The notes: generated by a model from the sequence alone, not told the origin. A DNA stretch of 64,000 nucleotides from Paraburkholderia aromaticivorans (GCF_002278075.1 NZ_CP022989.1:868001-932000); one strand, 5' to 3'. Positions 1-9,207 are shown, numbered from the stretch's first letter. Numbers and translations are program-made.

Positions 1-1
1 C

Positions 2-166
2 GCCGAAACGCGCGGCCTGCCCGACTCGGTACTCGACCAGTTCGCCAACGATCAGCGCGTGCGCCTGCCCATGCGGCCGGGCAACCGCAGCCTGAACCTG
101 TCGAACACCGTCGCGATCGTGGTATTCGAAGCCTGGCGTCAGACCGGCTTCGACGGCGGCGCCTGA
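2..166 (+). CDS. trmL: TrmL, tRNA (cytidine(34)-2'-O)-methyltransferase, C-terminal fragment
   Basis: Only the last 54 codons are inside the window, so the gene is cut by the left edge and not broken. The reading contains [20 protein letters not shown], the C-terminal AdoMet-binding trefoil-knot signature of SPOUT methyltransferases of the TrmL/YibK group, which methylate the wobble-position ribose of certain leucine tRNAs. The stop codon at 164-166 lies inside the 3' end of the opposite-strand macrodomain gene, giving a 28-bp convergent overlap. Assignment rests on this short but characteristic tail. Confidence 0.85.
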   Translation, partial: AETRGLPDSVLDQFANDQRVRLPMRPGNRSLNLSNTVAIVVFEAWRQTGFDGGA

Positions 167-687
167 CGGCGCCGCATTTCGGCCTCGTAGCGCGCGAGCA
201 TCGCGCCGTCGAAACAGGCGAACACCACCTGTTCGATCCGCGGCGTGCGCGGCAAGGTGGCGAGCACCGTGCCGAGCGCAATCCGCACGGCCTCGTCAGC
301 GGGAAAATGGTAGATGCCGCAACTAATCGCGGGGAACGCGATGCTGCGGCACCGCGCCTCGCGCGCTACCTCGAGCGAACGCTGGTAGCAGGACGCCAGT
401 AAGTCGGCCTCGCCATGCGCACCGCCCCGCCAGCGCGGACCGACCGCGTGAATCACATGTCTGGCCGGCAAGCGGTAGCCGCCTGTCAGCTTCGCGTCGC
501 CGGTCGCGCAGCCGCCGAGCGTCGCGCACTCCCGCACCAGCTCGGTACCGGCCGCGCGATGAATTGCGCCGTCCACGCCGCCTCCGCCCAATAACGACGT
601 ATTCGCGGCGTTAACGATCGCATCCACGGCGAGGCCGGTGATGTCGACCACACGCGCTTCCAGCGTGCAACGGTTGAAACGGAGCAT
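139..687 (-). CDS. Macrodomain protein, probable O-acetyl-ADP-ribose deacetylase
   Basis: A 182-residue single macrodomain. DAIVNAAN at residues 22-29 and [10 protein letters not shown] at 34-43 form the ADP-ribose pocket, followed by the family segment [16 protein letters not shown]. The second loop reads ISCGIYHFP (121-129), where the family usually has ISTGVYGYP, so a Cys sits beside the diphosphate-binding loop. Family members (YmdB/MacroD type) hydrolyse O-acetyl-ADP-ribose and remove mono-ADP-ribose from proteins; the substrate here cannot be read. The gene is monocistronic in appearance and overlaps trmL tail to tail. Confidence 0.88.
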   Translation of the reverse strand: MLRFNRCTLEARVVDITGLAVDAIVNAANTSLLGGGGVDGAIHRAAGTELVRECATLGGCATGDAKLTGGYRLPARHVIHAVGPRWRGGAHGEADLLASCYQRSLEVAREARCRSIAFPAISCGIYHFPADEAVRIALGTVLATLPRTPRIEQVVFACFDGAMLARYEAEMRRRQAPPSKPV

Positions 688-739
688 GGGAACCTCGCTG
701 ATCCGAAGCGTCGATAAAAACGTGGACAGCGGGAGCGGG

Positions 740-773
740 CAGCCGTTCAGCGCTTTTGCGCGCTAAACGGCTG
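740..773 (-). terminator. Hairpin downstream of gpsA
   Basis: Arms at 740-753 and 760-773 pair over 13 of 14 positions around a 6-nt loop, 12 bp beyond the gpsA stop. There is no U tract on either strand, so it may act as an mRNA 3' end stabiliser or a Rho-associated terminator instead of a classical intrinsic terminator. Confidence 0.5.
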
Positions 774-784
774 ACAGACAAGGC

Positions 785-1783
785 TTATTCAGCTTTGGAG
801 TCGCGCCGCAGCAGGGCGCTGACGGCGTCGCGAGGAGCCACGCCGTCGAACAGCACGGCACAAACCGCCTGCGTGATCGGCATCTCGATGGCATGTGCGC
901 GGGCGATCGCGAGGACCGCTTGCGCGCAACGCACGCCTTCGGCCACGTGACCGAGGCCGCCCAGAATATCGTCGAGCGTCCGACCCGCGGCGAGTTGCAG
1001 GCCGACCGTGCGATTGCGCGACAGATCGCCGGTGGCGGTCAGGATCAGATCGCCCAGGCCCGTCAAGCCGGTGAACGTTTCCGCGCGCCCGCCGAGCGTC
1101 ACGCCGAGACGCGACATTTCAGCGAGGCCGCGTGTAATCAATGCCGCACGCGCGTTCAGACCGAGCCCGAGGCCGTCGGCAATGCCCGTGGCAATAGCCA
1201 GCACGTTTTTCACCGCGCCACCCACTTCCACGCCGACGACGTCGTCGCCGGTATAGATGCGCATGGCGCCGTGGTGAAACGCCGCGACCGTGCGCTCGCG
1301 GCAGGCCGCCGAAGCGCTCGCGATAGTCAACGCGACCGGCAAGCCCTGCCCGACCTCGCGCGCGAAACTCGGCCCGGACAGCACGCCGTTGCTGCCGTGC
1401 TCCGGCAGTTCGGCCGCGACCACCTGATGCGGCATCAACTGCGAATCGGCTTCAAAACCTTTGCACAGCCACACCACATGCGCCGGCACTTTGCCCGCGT
1501 CGCGCATGGCCCGAAACAGACCGCGCAGTCCGGCCACGGGCGTGGCCACGACGCATAACGCGTCGTCGGCGAGCGCGTGCCCGAGCGCCGCGTCGAAATC
1601 CGCTTCGTAACGAAGCGCCGGCGGCAAAGCAACGCCCGCCAGATAGCGGGCGTTTTCATGCGAAGCGCGGAGATCGGCAATGAGCGCGGGGTCGCGCGCC
1701 CACAACATCGTGTCGTGCCGCATGGCCAGATGGCCGGCGAGGGCTGTGCCCCATGCGCCGGCGCCAAGGACGGCAACCTTCAT
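785..1783 (-). CDS. gpsA: NAD(P)-dependent glycerol-3-phosphate dehydrogenase
   Basis: Makes sn-glycerol-3-phosphate from dihydroxyacetone phosphate for phospholipid synthesis. The protein is 332 residues, normal for GpsA. The Rossmann dinucleotide motif [10 protein letters not shown] is at residues 7-16, LCKGF (Lys108) and the catalytic Lys192 in [11 protein letters not shown] follow, and the substrate segment [18 protein letters not shown] is present. The open frame extends 66 codons upstream into secB, but the ATG at 1783 gives the canonical [12 protein letters not shown] start. It lies 22 bp after secB and is probably cotranscribed with secB, grxC and the rhodanese gene. Confidence 0.97.
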   Translation of the reverse strand: MKVAVLGAGAWGTALAGHLAMRHDTMLWARDPALIADLRASHENARYLAGVALPPALRYEADFDAALGHALADDALCVVATPVAGLRGLFRAMRDAGKVPAHVVWLCKGFEADSQLMPHQVVAAELPEHGSNGVLSGPSFAREVGQGLPVALTIASASAACRERTVAAFHHGAMRIYTGDDVVGVEVGGAVKNVLAIATGIADGLGLGLNARAALITRGLAEMSRLGVTLGGRAETFTGLTGLGDLILTATGDLSRNRTVGLQLAAGRTLDDILGGLGHVAEGVRCAQAVLAIARAHAIEMPITQAVCAVLFDGVAPRDAVSALLRRDSKAE

Positions 1784-1805
1784 AGCCGGCACCGCTTGCG
1801 GCACG

Positions 1806-2276
1806 TTAGTGCGTGACGCCGCTTTGCGCCGCGCCGTCCGGGCCGCCCATCTGCGCGAGGCGTTGCTCGTAGAGCGCCTGGAAGTTGATTTCGGCGAGGT
1901 GGATCGGCGGGAAACCGGCGCGGGTGATCGCGTCGGCGATGTTCGAGCGCAGGTACGGGAACAGAATGGTCGGGCAGGCAATGCCGACGAGCGGGTCGAT
2001 CTGCTCAGCCGGAATATTGCGGATGTCGAAAATGCCGGCTTGCTTGGCTTCGATCAGGAACGCGACCTTGTCCGACACCTTGGCCGTGACCGTGCCGGTG
2101 ACGAGGATCTCGAACACGGTGTCGGCGAGGCGCTCGGCCTTCACGTCGACTTCGACTTCGACCGACGGCATTTCCTGCTCTAGGAAGATGCCCGGCGAAT
2201 TCGGCTGCTCGAGCGACATGTCCTTCAGGTAGATGCGCTGGATGTTGAAGAACGGCTGGTTATTCTCGTCGGACAT
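1806..2276 (-). CDS. secB: Protein-export chaperone SecB
   Basis: Cytosolic tetrameric chaperone that holds precursors unfolded and delivers them to SecA. The 156-residue frame starts [19 protein letters not shown] and includes the acidic [11 protein letters not shown] strand that packs the substrate groove, and [19 protein letters not shown] near the C-terminus. The start at 2276 was chosen over an upstream in-frame ATG at 2318 because it matches the family N-terminus. The order secB-gpsA downstream of grxC is conserved in many proteobacteria. Confidence 0.97.
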   Translation of the reverse strand: MSDENNQPFFNIQRIYLKDMSLEQPNSPGIFLEQEMPSVEVEVDVKAERLADTVFEILVTGTVTAKVSDKVAFLIEAKQAGIFDIRNIPAEQIDPLVGIACPTILFPYLRSNIADAITRAGFPPIHLAEINFQALYEQRLAQMGGPDGAAQSGVTH

Positions 2277-2308
2277 GATGGAGTGATTCCCTGATAGGTA
2301 TGCATGGC

Positions 2309-2334
2309 GGCGGCCCATGGTCGCATGGGCCGCC
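2309..2334 (-). other. Intra-operon hairpin between grxC and secB
   Basis: Perfect 11-bp arms (2309-2319 and 2324-2334) with a 4-nt loop lie in the 151-bp gap between grxC and secB. No U tract follows. It could be an attenuator, an RNase-processing site or a stabiliser that separates grxC and secB mRNA levels. Confidence 0.45.
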
Positions 2335-2427
2335 AGATCGTTGCGGCGCGCCGCCCGCCCTGATGGAGCGGGAAAGCGCCGGCTTGGTGTTCACCCGCCC
2401 TTGTCGCGCGCCCGCGAGCGCGCGAAT

Positions 2428-2691
2428 TCAGGCGGTTGCTTCGAGCAGCGGCATCAAACCGCCCGCGCGATCGAGCGCGGAAAGGTCATCGTACCCGCCG
2501 ACATGCGTCTCGCCGATGAACACTTGCGGCACCGTGCGGCGACCGGTCCGGGTCATCATTTCCTCACGGCGGGCCGGGTCTTTGTCGATCAGTACCTTTT
2601 CAACGTGCTCGACGCCGCGCGACTTTAAAAGACGTTCGGCCATCTGGCAATACGGGCACACCTGGGTGCTGTACATGATCACTTTGTTCAC
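2428..2691 (-). CDS. grxC: Glutaredoxin 3
   Basis: An 87-residue dithiol glutaredoxin that reduces disulfides and glutathione mixed disulfides in the cytosol. The active site CPYC is at residues 12-15, TVPQVFIG carries the cis-proline loop and HVGGYDDL the glutathione-binding loop. No ATG fits; a GTG at 2691 gives the family start VNKVIMYST and its GTGA overlaps the stop of the upstream rhodanese gene, which indicates translational coupling. Glutathione is made by gshA/gshB about 8 kb away. Confidence 0.94.
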   Translation of the reverse strand: MNKVIMYSTQVCPYCQMAERLLKSRGVEHVEKVLIDKDPARREEMMTRTGRRTVPQVFIGETHVGGYDDLSALDRAGGLMPLLEATA

Positions 2692-3113
2692 TTGGCTGCT
2701 CCTTGTTTCACAACCGGCATGCCGGCTTTCTGCCAGGCGTCGACACCGCCTTCGAGAACATGGACTTCCGCATACCCTGCATCCTGCACGATACGCGCTG
2801 CCTTGTTCGACTGCTGGCCGGTCTGGCATACCAGCAGCACCGGGTTGCTCTTGTTCTTCACGAGTTGCGCGACCTTCGCCTGCAACTCTGCAAATTCAAG
2901 GTGCCGCGCCGCTGGCAGATGCCCGTTGGCGAAGTCGGCGGACGGACGCAGGTCGATGACCGCCGCATTGCGCCGGTTGATCAGTTGCGTGGCTTCAGCG
3001 GCCGACAGGCCGCCGCGGCCGCGCCGGCTGATCGTCGGCCACAGCAGCAACCCACCGGAGATGAGGACGATCGCGATCAGTACAAGGTTTGTGTAATCAG
3101 TGAAAAACTTCAC
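2688..3113 (-). CDS. Membrane-anchored rhodanese-like protein
   Basis: A 141-residue protein with one N-terminal transmembrane helix (about residues 8-26, LVLIAIVLISGGLLLW) and one rhodanese domain. The active-site loop is CQTGQQS with the persulfide-carrying Cys at residue 96, so sulfurtransferase chemistry is plausible, but the acceptor is unknown. I chose GTG at 3113 (VKFFTDYTNL), which puts the helix at the N-terminus; an in-frame ATG at 3161 would add 16 residues. It heads the rhodanese-grxC-secB-gpsA operon and is divergent from gpmA. Confidence 0.85.
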   Translation of the reverse strand: MKFFTDYTNLVLIAIVLISGGLLLWPTISRRGRGGLSAAEATQLINRRNAAVIDLRPSADFANGHLPAARHLEFAELQAKVAQLVKNKSNPVLLVCQTGQQSNKAARIVQDAGYAEVHVLEGGVDAWQKAGMPVVKQGAAK

Positions 3114-3250
3114 GGAAAATCCGCCGAAAAAGAGAGAAATCGAAAAGGGCAATCCAGGCATTATAAAATAACCGTCTGACGCGATGGCGGCGCTCCTCCG
3201 GAGGACCCCCGCAGCGCTTTACCGCTTCCTCACTACCGACCGGCAATCTC

Positions 3251-3997
3251 ATGTACAAACTCGTTCTCATCCGCCACGGCGAATCGACGTGGAACAAGGA
3301 AAACCGCTTCACGGGCTGGGTCGACGTCGACCTCACCGAGCAGGGCAACAGCGAAGCGCAGCAAGCGGGCGTGCTGCTGAAGGATTCGGACTACACGTTC
3401 GACATCGCCTACACGTCGGTGCTCAAGCGCGCGATCCGCACCTTGTGGCACGTGCAGGACAAGATGGATCTGATGTACCTGCCGGTGGTGCATTCGTGGC
3501 GCCTGAACGAGCGTCACTACGGCGCGCTGTCGGGTTTGAACAAGGCTGAGACCGCCGCCAGATTCGGCGACGAACAGGTGCTGGTCTGGCGCCGCAGCTA
3601 CGACACGCCGCCGCCCGCACTCGAGCCGACGGACGAGCGCGCGCCCTACAGCGATCCGCGCTATGCCAAGGTGCCGCGCGAACAGCTGCCGCTCACCGAA
3701 TGTCTGAAGGACACGGTCGCGCGCGTTCTGCCCCTGTGGAACGAGTCGATTGCGCCGGCGATCAAGTCGGGCCGCAAGGTGTTGATCGCCGCCCACGGCA
3801 ACTCGATCCGCGCCCTCGTGAAATACCTCGACAATATTTCGGACAACGACATCGTCGGTCTGAATATTCCGAACGGCGTGCCGCTCGTCTACGAACTGGA
3901 CGAGAACCTGAAGCCGCTTACGCACTACTATCTGGGCGACCAGGACGCGATCGCCAAGGCGCAAGCCGCAGTCGCCAAGCAAGGCAAAGCGGGCTGA
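3251..3997 (+). CDS. gpmA: 2,3-bisphosphoglycerate-dependent phosphoglycerate mutase
   Basis: Interconverts 3- and 2-phosphoglycerate in glycolysis and gluconeogenesis. The protein is 248 residues. The catalytic phosphohistidine is in LIRHGES (His9), the family segment [15 protein letters not shown] follows, and the second catalytic His is in [11 protein letters not shown] (about residue 182). The 3' end is followed by a strong inverted repeat at 4054-4090. Nothing is unusual in the sequence. Confidence 0.97.
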   Translation: MYKLVLIRHGESTWNKENRFTGWVDVDLTEQGNSEAQQAGVLLKDSDYTFDIAYTSVLKRAIRTLWHVQDKMDLMYLPVVHSWRLNERHYGALSGLNKAETAARFGDEQVLVWRRSYDTPPPALEPTDERAPYSDPRYAKVPREQLPLTECLKDTVARVLPLWNESIAPAIKSGRKVLIAAHGNSIRALVKYLDNISDNDIVGLNIPNGVPLVYELDENLKPLTHYYLGDQDAIAKAQAAVAKQGKAG

Positions 3998-4053
3998 TCC
4001 TGCCATCTCGCCGCCATGTTGCCGTCAGAAATGTCGCGCGACGGCGGCGAATG

Positions 4054-4090
4054 GCCGCGCGGACCGGCAAGACGTACCGGTCCGCGCGGC
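4054..4090 (+). terminator. Strong hairpin after gpmA
   Basis: Perfect 14-bp GC-rich arms (4054-4067 and 4077-4090) with a 9-nt loop, 56 bp after gpmA. The following bases are not a clean T run, so the call as an intrinsic terminator is moderate. The rest of the 302-bp gap to the next gene holds no convincing coding frame. Confidence 0.6.
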
Positions 4091-4299
4091 TCACCTCATT
4101 CGCGCGCGCCTTTCTGGCCGCCCTCACGCCGTTACCGCACATGACTTACGCGTTGCGGGCGTAATCTCACGAACCAGACCCCGCCTGCGCTGTCGAATCA
4201 CGATTGCCCGCGCTACGCCCTGACTTGGCGTGTGCAGTTATACTTGTCCGTCCCCATCTCTATCGACGCTGCCACGCGCTTCCGACCGCAACAGACTCT

Positions 4300-5886
4300 A
4301 TGCGAAAGAACCTGAAAAATATCGGCCTGATTGCCGCGGGCCTTGCTACCGGTGCATTTGCCACCCTGCAACTTTCCGCTTCGGCGCAGCAACCCGCTAG
4401 CGCCGCCTCCAGCGCCGTTGCACCGCTGCCGCTGGACCAGCTCAGGCTCTTTGCCGAAGTGTTCGGGCAAATCAAGCACGAGTACGTCGAACCCGTCGAC
4501 GACAAAAAGCTTCTCACCGCCGCCATCAAGGGCATGGTGTCGAGCCTCGACCCGCACTCGTCGTATCTCGACAAGACCGATTACGAGGAACTGCAGGAGC
4601 AGACCAAGGGTCGCTTCGCCGGTCTCGGCATCGAGATTTCGTCGGAAGACGGGCTGATCAAAGTGATTTCGCCGATCGAAGACACACCCGCGTTCCGCGC
4701 CGGCATCCGTCCGGGCGACCTGATCACGCGAATCAACGACAAGCCCGTGCGCGGCATGACGCTCGACCAGGCGGTCAAGCAGATGCGCGGCGAGCCGGGC
4801 ACCAAGGTCACCCTCACGATCTTCCGCAAGACCGACGACCGCACGTTCCCGCTCACGGTGACCCGCGCGGTCATCAAGGTCCAGTCGGTCAAGATGAAGA
4901 TCCTCGCGCCGGGCTACGCGTATGTGCGGATCACCAGCTTCCAGGAACGCACCACGCCTGATCTCGCCGCGAAGCTGCAAGACATCGCGCGTCAGCAGCC
5001 GAACCTGAAGGGTCTCGTGCTCGACCTGCGCAATAACGGCGGCGGTCTGCTGCAAAGCGCGGTCGGCGTGGCTGGCGCGTTCCTGCCACCGAATTCGGTT
5101 GTGGTGTCCACCAACGGCCAGATTCCGGATTCGAAGCAGGTCTATCGCGACACTTACGACAACTACCGCCTGCAATCTTTCGACAGCGATCCGCTGAAGG
5201 ACGAAGCGCCGATCTTCAAGACCGTGCCGATGATCGTGCTGACCAACGCGTACTCCGCGTCGGCGTCGGAAATCGTCGCGGGCGCGCTGCAGGACCAGCA
5301 TCGTGCGCTGATCGTCGGCAAGACCACCTTCGGCAAGGGTTCGGTGCAGACCGTGCGCCCCATGACGGCCGAGACCGCGCTGCGTCTGACCACGGCGTAC
5401 TACTACACGCCGAGCGGCCGGTCGATCCAGAACAAGGGCATCCGTCCTGACATCGCGGTCGATCAATACGCGGAAGGCGATCCGGACGACGCGCTCGTCA
5501 CCCGCGAAGTCGACTACTCGAATCACCTTGCGAACACGCAGGATCCGAACGAGAAGAAGGAAGCGGAACAGCGCGAACAGGAACGCATGGACCAGTTGCG
5601 TATGCTTGAAGAGCAGAACGACAAGAAGACGCCGGAACAGCGTCAGAAGGATCGTGAGCGCAAGCCGGTGGAATTCGGTTCGGCCGACGACTTCATGCTG
5701 CAACAGGCGCTGAACAAGCTGGAAGGCAAGCCGGTGCAGGAATCGAAGTCGCTGACCGAGCGCCGTCTCGCGCAGAACAAGCCGGCCGCTTCGGCGTCCG
5801 CGCCGGTCGCGGTCAAGCCGACGCAACCGGTGCCGGGTGCATCGGGCCCGGCTCCGGCCTCGACGCCTGCTACGCAAAGCAAATAA
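4300..5886 (+). CDS. ctpA: S41 family C-terminal processing protease (CtpA type)
   Basis: A 528-residue periplasmic serine protease. An N-terminal signal segment (MRKNLKNIGLIAAGLATGAF...) is followed by a PDZ domain (about residues 100-190, containing GRFAGLGIEI and FRAGIRPGDLI) and the S41 catalytic domain with the Ser/Lys dyad, most likely Ser321 in SASASE and Lys346 in FGKGSVQ. The C-terminus has a charged, coiled-coil-like stretch (about 410-460) and a Pro/Ala-rich tail. The family trims C-termini of envelope proteins and peptidoglycan hydrolases. The ATG at 4300 was chosen because it begins the signal peptide; the frame opens earlier at 4204. Confidence 0.93.
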   Translation: MRKNLKNIGLIAAGLATGAFATLQLSASAQQPASAASSAVAPLPLDQLRLFAEVFGQIKHEYVEPVDDKKLLTAAIKGMVSSLDPHSSYLDKTDYEELQEQTKGRFAGLGIEISSEDGLIKVISPIEDTPAFRAGIRPGDLITRINDKPVRGMTLDQAVKQMRGEPGTKVTLTIFRKTDDRTFPLTVTRAVIKVQSVKMKILAPGYAYVRITSFQERTTPDLAAKLQDIARQQPNLKGLVLDLRNNGGGLLQSAVGVAGAFLPPNSVVVSTNGQIPDSKQVYRDTYDNYRLQSFDSDPLKDEAPIFKTVPMIVLTNAYSASASEIVAGALQDQHRALIVGKTTFGKGSVQTVRPMTAETALRLTTAYYYTPSGRSIQNKGIRPDIAVDQYAEGDPDDALVTREVDYSNHLANTQDPNEKKEAEQREQERMDQLRMLEEQNDKKTPEQRQKDRERKPVEFGSADDFMLQQALNKLEGKPVQESKSLTERRLAQNKPAASASAPVAVKPTQPVPGASGPAPASTPATQSK

Positions 5887-5898
5887 GCATCGAGCCCA

Positions 5899-5933
5899 CG
5901 TGTCTTCGCAGCGAACCATGCTGCGAAGACACG
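5899..5933 (+). terminator. Hairpin after ctpA
   Basis: A perfect 14-bp inverted repeat (5899-5912 and 5920-5933, 7-nt loop) starts 12 bp after the ctpA stop. It has no U tract. The position suggests transcript end formation or mRNA protection. Confidence 0.55.
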
Positions 5934-6054
5934 CCGTGTGATCCTGAGCACCAGCCAGACCACCCGCTCCCCGCGCGATTAAAATAACGAAACCGCGCAC
6001 GGCACGCCCATCGGGCCCTGCCTCTCGTCGCGCGACACACTCACGCGCCCCGCC

Positions 6055-6813
6055 ATGAACGACGATCAACTCCTTCGCTATTCCCGCCACATCCTCGTCG
6101 ACGAAATCGGCATCGAGGCGCAGCAGCGCTTTATCGACGCTCACACGATCATCGTCGGCGCGGGCGGCCTGGGTTCGCCCGCCGCCATGTACCTGGCGGC
6201 GGCAGGTGTGGGCCGCTTGACACTGGTCGACGCCGACACGGTCGACCTGACCAATCTGCAGCGGCAGATCCTGCATGTGACCGCATCCGTCGGACGCAAG
6301 AAGGTGGAGTCCGGGCGCGACGCGATCGCGCGGATCAATCCCGAGGTGCTGGTGAATGCGGTGGCCGAACGCGTCGACGACGCGTGGCTCGACGCGCACG
6401 TGCCGCATGCCACTGTCGTACTCGACTGCACGGATAACTTCGCGACGCGCCATGCGATCAATCGCGCGTGCGTGAAGCATGGCGTGCCGCTCGTGTCGGG
6501 TGCGGCGCTGCGCTTCGACGGGCAGATCAGCACCTTCGATTTCCGCGACCAAACGTCTCCCTGCTATGCCTGCGTGTTCCCCGAAGACCAGCCGTTCGAG
6601 GAAGTCGCGTGTTCGACCATGGGCGTCTTCGCGCCGACCGTCGGCATTGTCGGCTCGATGCAGGCCGCCGAAGCGCTCAAGGTGATCGGCGGAATCGGCA
6701 CGCCGTTGCTCGGCCGACTGATGATGCTCGATTCGCTGCGCATGGAGTGGAACACCATGCGCATCGCGCGTCAGCCGGATTGCCCCGTGTGTGGGCAAAT
6801 GCATCCCGCCTGA
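6055..6813 (+). CDS. moeB: HesA/MoeB/ThiF-family sulfur-carrier activating enzyme
   Basis: An E1-like enzyme that adenylates the C-terminal Gly-Gly of MoaD or ThiS, for molybdopterin or thiamine synthesis. The ATP loop GAGGLGSP starts at residue 35, DADTVDLTNLQRQ is the nucleotide-sensing strand, Zn ligands are Cys170/Cys173 (CYAC) and Cys243/Cys246 (CPVC), and Cys186 in VACSTMG is the candidate thioester or persulfide Cys. The length of 252 residues and the lack of a C-terminal rhodanese domain match bacterial MoeB. MoeB versus ThiF cannot be separated with certainty. Confidence 0.9.
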   Translation: MNDDQLLRYSRHILVDEIGIEAQQRFIDAHTIIVGAGGLGSPAAMYLAAAGVGRLTLVDADTVDLTNLQRQILHVTASVGRKKVESGRDAIARINPEVLVNAVAERVDDAWLDAHVPHATVVLDCTDNFATRHAINRACVKHGVPLVSGAALRFDGQISTFDFRDQTSPCYACVFPEDQPFEEVACSTMGVFAPTVGIVGSMQAAEALKVIGGIGTPLLGRLMMLDSLRMEWNTMRIARQPDCPVCGQMHPA

Positions 6814-6836
6814 TCGGCTGACTGACGACTGAAAAG

Positions 6837-6863
6837 GAAACGCCGCCCATGAGGCGGCGTTTC
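6837..6863. terminator. Bidirectional terminator between moeB and ptsI
   Basis: An 11-bp perfect stem (6837-6847 and 6853-6863) with a 5-nt loop between two convergent genes. It is flanked by A-rich sequence on the left and T-rich on the right, so it can work for moeB on the plus strand and, less well, ptsI on the minus strand. Confidence 0.75.
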
Positions 6864-6889
6864 TCATTCGAAGACGTGACTCCGGCGGC

Positions 6890-8638
6890 TCAAGCCAGCG
6901 CCACGCGCTTGAGCGCAGCCTGCACCTCTTCCGGTTCGAACGAGGCCAGCACGTCGGCCACCGGCTTTTCCAGCGTCTTCAGATGCGCGCGCAGCACTTC
7001 CTGCTTGACCACCAGCAACTGGCTCGGGTGCATCGAGAACTCGGTGAGACCCATGCCGAGCAATAGACGCGTCAACGCCGGGTCTCCCGCCATCTCGCCG
7101 CACACCGACACCGGCACGCCCGCCCGCTTCGCCTCGCGCAGCGTGAACGCGATCAGATGCAGCACGGCGGGATGCAGCGGGTCGTACAGATGCGCGACCG
7201 AGTTGTCCGCGCGATCGATCGCAAGCGTGTACTGGATCAGATCGTTGGTGCCGATCGACAGAAAATCGAGCCGCTTCAGGAACAGCGGCAAGGCGATGGC
7301 GGCAGCCGGGATCTCGATCATTGCTCCCACCTGCACGTTCGGATCGTAGGCGATGCCCGCATCGTCGAGCTGACGCTTCGCTTCGCGAATCAGGTCGAGC
7401 GTCTGGTCAATTTCCTGCGCATGGGCAAGCATCGGAATCAGAATCTTCACCGTGCCGAACGCCGACGCGCGCAGTATGGCGCGCAACTGCGTGAGGAACA
7501 TCTGCGGCTCGGAGAGGCTCCAGCGAATCGCTCTCAGACCCAGGGCCGGGTTCGCGGCGGTTTCGTAACCGTCGCCCCCGCCCATCGAATCGAGCGGCTT
7601 GTCGGCGCCCACGTCGATCGTGCGGATCGTGACCGGCAGGCCGTTCATCAATTCGACCGCGCGACGGTACGCGGCGAACTGCTCCTCCTCTTCCGGCAAG
7701 CGGTTCTTGTGATTCATGAACAGGAACTCGGAGCGAAACAGGCCAACCCCCATCGCCCCCGCGTCGAGCGCCGCGCTCGCGTCGTCCGGCAACTCGATGT
7801 TCGCGCACAACTCGATGCGCGTGCCGCACAGCGTTTGAGTGGGCGAAAACTTCAGCCGTTGCAGCTTGCGCTGCTCGAGCGCTTTTTCGCTTTGCCGGTA
7901 CGAATACTCCTCCAGCACGATCGGCGCGGGATCGACGATTACAATGCCGTGATCGCCGTCGACGATGATCAGATCGTCCTGGCGAATCAACGCGCTCGCA
8001 TGCTGCACGCCGACCGCGGCGGGAATGCCGAGACTGCGCGCGACGATCGCCGTATGCGAGGTGCGACCACCGAGGTCCGTGACGAAACCCTGAAACGTTT
8101 GCGTTTTGAACTGCATCATGTCGGCCGGCGCAATGTCGTGCGCGACCACGATCATCTCGTCGCAGGCGCCGTGTACGCCATCGGCGAGCGCGACGGACGC
8201 GCCCGCGAGCGCCTTCAGCACGCGCTCCACCACCTGCTCGATGTCGGCTTTGCGCTCGCGCAGATATTCGTCTTCGATATCGTCGAAATGGCGCGACAGG
8301 CGCTCGAGTTGCTCGGTCAGCGCCCACTCCACGTTGTAGCGGCGCGTGCGGATCAGGTCGATGGTTTCCTGCACGAGCATCGCATCGTTCAGGATCATTG
8401 AATGAACGTTGATGAACGCGCCCATCTCGCTGGGCGCGTCGGCGGCGAGATCGGCGCGCAACGCGTCGAGCTCGTGATGCACGTGTTGCTGGGCCGCGCG
8501 AAAGCGTTCGACCTCGCCTTCGATCTGGGCGGGCTCGATCAGATAGTGGTCGACGTCGAGTGCGGCCGGGGCGATCAGATAAGCCCGCCCGATGGCGATA
8601 CCGCGTGACACGGGAATTCCATGCAGCGTGAAGGACAC
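6890..8638 (-). CDS. ptsI: PTS enzyme I (PEP-protein phosphotransferase)
   Basis: Transfers phosphate from phosphoenolpyruvate to HPr. The 582-residue protein has the phosphohistidine motif GGRTSHTAIVARSLG (His195), the PEP-binding segments GLFRSEFLFM and TIRTIDVGADKP, and the catalytic CGEMAGDP. The GTG at 8638 was chosen because AGGAGG sits 5 nt upstream and VSFTLHGIPVSRG is the family N-terminus; the ATG at 8695 would add 19 unlike residues. No sugar permease (EIIBC) is nearby, so with HPr and the EIIA upstream this looks like a regulatory phosphorelay. Confidence 0.96.
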   Translation of the reverse strand: MSFTLHGIPVSRGIAIGRAYLIAPAALDVDHYLIEPAQIEGEVERFRAAQQHVHHELDALRADLAADAPSEMGAFINVHSMILNDAMLVQETIDLIRTRRYNVEWALTEQLERLSRHFDDIEDEYLRERKADIEQVVERVLKALAGASVALADGVHGACDEMIVVAHDIAPADMMQFKTQTFQGFVTDLGGRTSHTAIVARSLGIPAAVGVQHASALIRQDDLIIVDGDHGIVIVDPAPIVLEEYSYRQSEKALEQRKLQRLKFSPTQTLCGTRIELCANIELPDDASAALDAGAMGVGLFRSEFLFMNHKNRLPEEEEQFAAYRRAVELMNGLPVTIRTIDVGADKPLDSMGGGDGYETAANPALGLRAIRWSLSEPQMFLTQLRAILRASAFGTVKILIPMLAHAQEIDQTLDLIREAKRQLDDAGIAYDPNVQVGAMIEIPAAAIALPLFLKRLDFLSIGTNDLIQYTLAIDRADNSVAHLYDPLHPAVLHLIAFTLREAKRAGVPVSVCGEMAGDPALTRLLLGMGLTEFSMHPSQLLVVKQEVLRAHLKTLEKPVADVLASFEPEEVQAALKRVALA

Positions 8639-8878
8639 GCGCACCTCCTCTAGTTGTGTGATGCCGCGGCAAACCGCTGCAATGCTCTCAGACATTCTGC
8701 GCCATTATAAATTCCGCGCCCCTTGCCGGTACGTCGGGTCTGTGTGCAGCGCAGCACGAATTGCCGTAAGCGGGCTGGCAACGCAGCTTCATTCGACTTG
8801 CATTCCGGCAACGCGAACCCTGCATGCGAATGTCGATGCGCGCCCTGACGCGCTTTCGTCCGGCCATTTTCGCGCGTT

Positions 8879-8910
8879 AAAAAAAACGCCGCGGGCAGCC
8901 GCGGCGTTTT
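8879..8910 (-). terminator. Intrinsic terminator between ptsH and ptsI
   Basis: Stem arms 8883-8894 and 8899-8910 around a 4-nt loop, followed on the minus strand by a run of eight T. It sits 28 bp after ptsH and 240 bp before ptsI. It should uncouple ptsI from the gsh-ptsH transcript, at least partly. The rest of 8639-8878 holds no gene and is expected to contain the ptsI promoter. Confidence 0.85.
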
Positions 8911-8937
8911 CGCTCATCGCAACGTGGACGCGCTAGC

Positions 8938-9207
8938 TCACTGACCCTCGCCGAATTTATCGGCAATCAGTTTCAACAATGCGTCCATCGCGTCTTTTTC
9001 GTCCGCGCCTTCTGTTTCGATCAGCACCGTGCTGCCAATACCCGCCGCCAGCATCATCACGCCCATGATGCTCTTGGCATTGATGCGGCGGCCATTGCGG
9101 CTCATCCAGATTTCCGCCTGGTAGTTGCCTGCGAGTTGCGTCAACTTGGCCGACGCGCGCGCGTGCAGCCCCAGCTTGTTCACGATAGTCGTTTCCTGTT
9201 GCAGCAT
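8938..9207 (-). CDS. ptsH: HPr phosphocarrier protein
   Basis: An 89-residue HPr. His15 in KLGLHARASAKL accepts phosphate from enzyme I, and Ser46 in AKSIMGVMML is the position phosphorylated by HPr kinase in species that have one. The ATG at 9207 gives a normal-length HPr; the longer open frame upstream is out of character. It lies 94 bp after the EIIA gene and before a strong terminator. Confidence 0.96.
   Translation of the reverse strand: MLQQETTIVNKLGLHARASAKLTQLAGNYQAEIWMSRNGRRINAKSIMGVMMLAAGIGSTVLIETEGADEKDAMDALLKLIADKFGEGQ

Noticed and set aside
4213..6867. 884-codon minus-strand open frame opposite ctpA and moeB
   Set aside because: It is antisense to two well-supported genes, its product is low-complexity Arg/His-rich, and high third-position GC in the plus-strand genes suppresses stops on the opposite strand.
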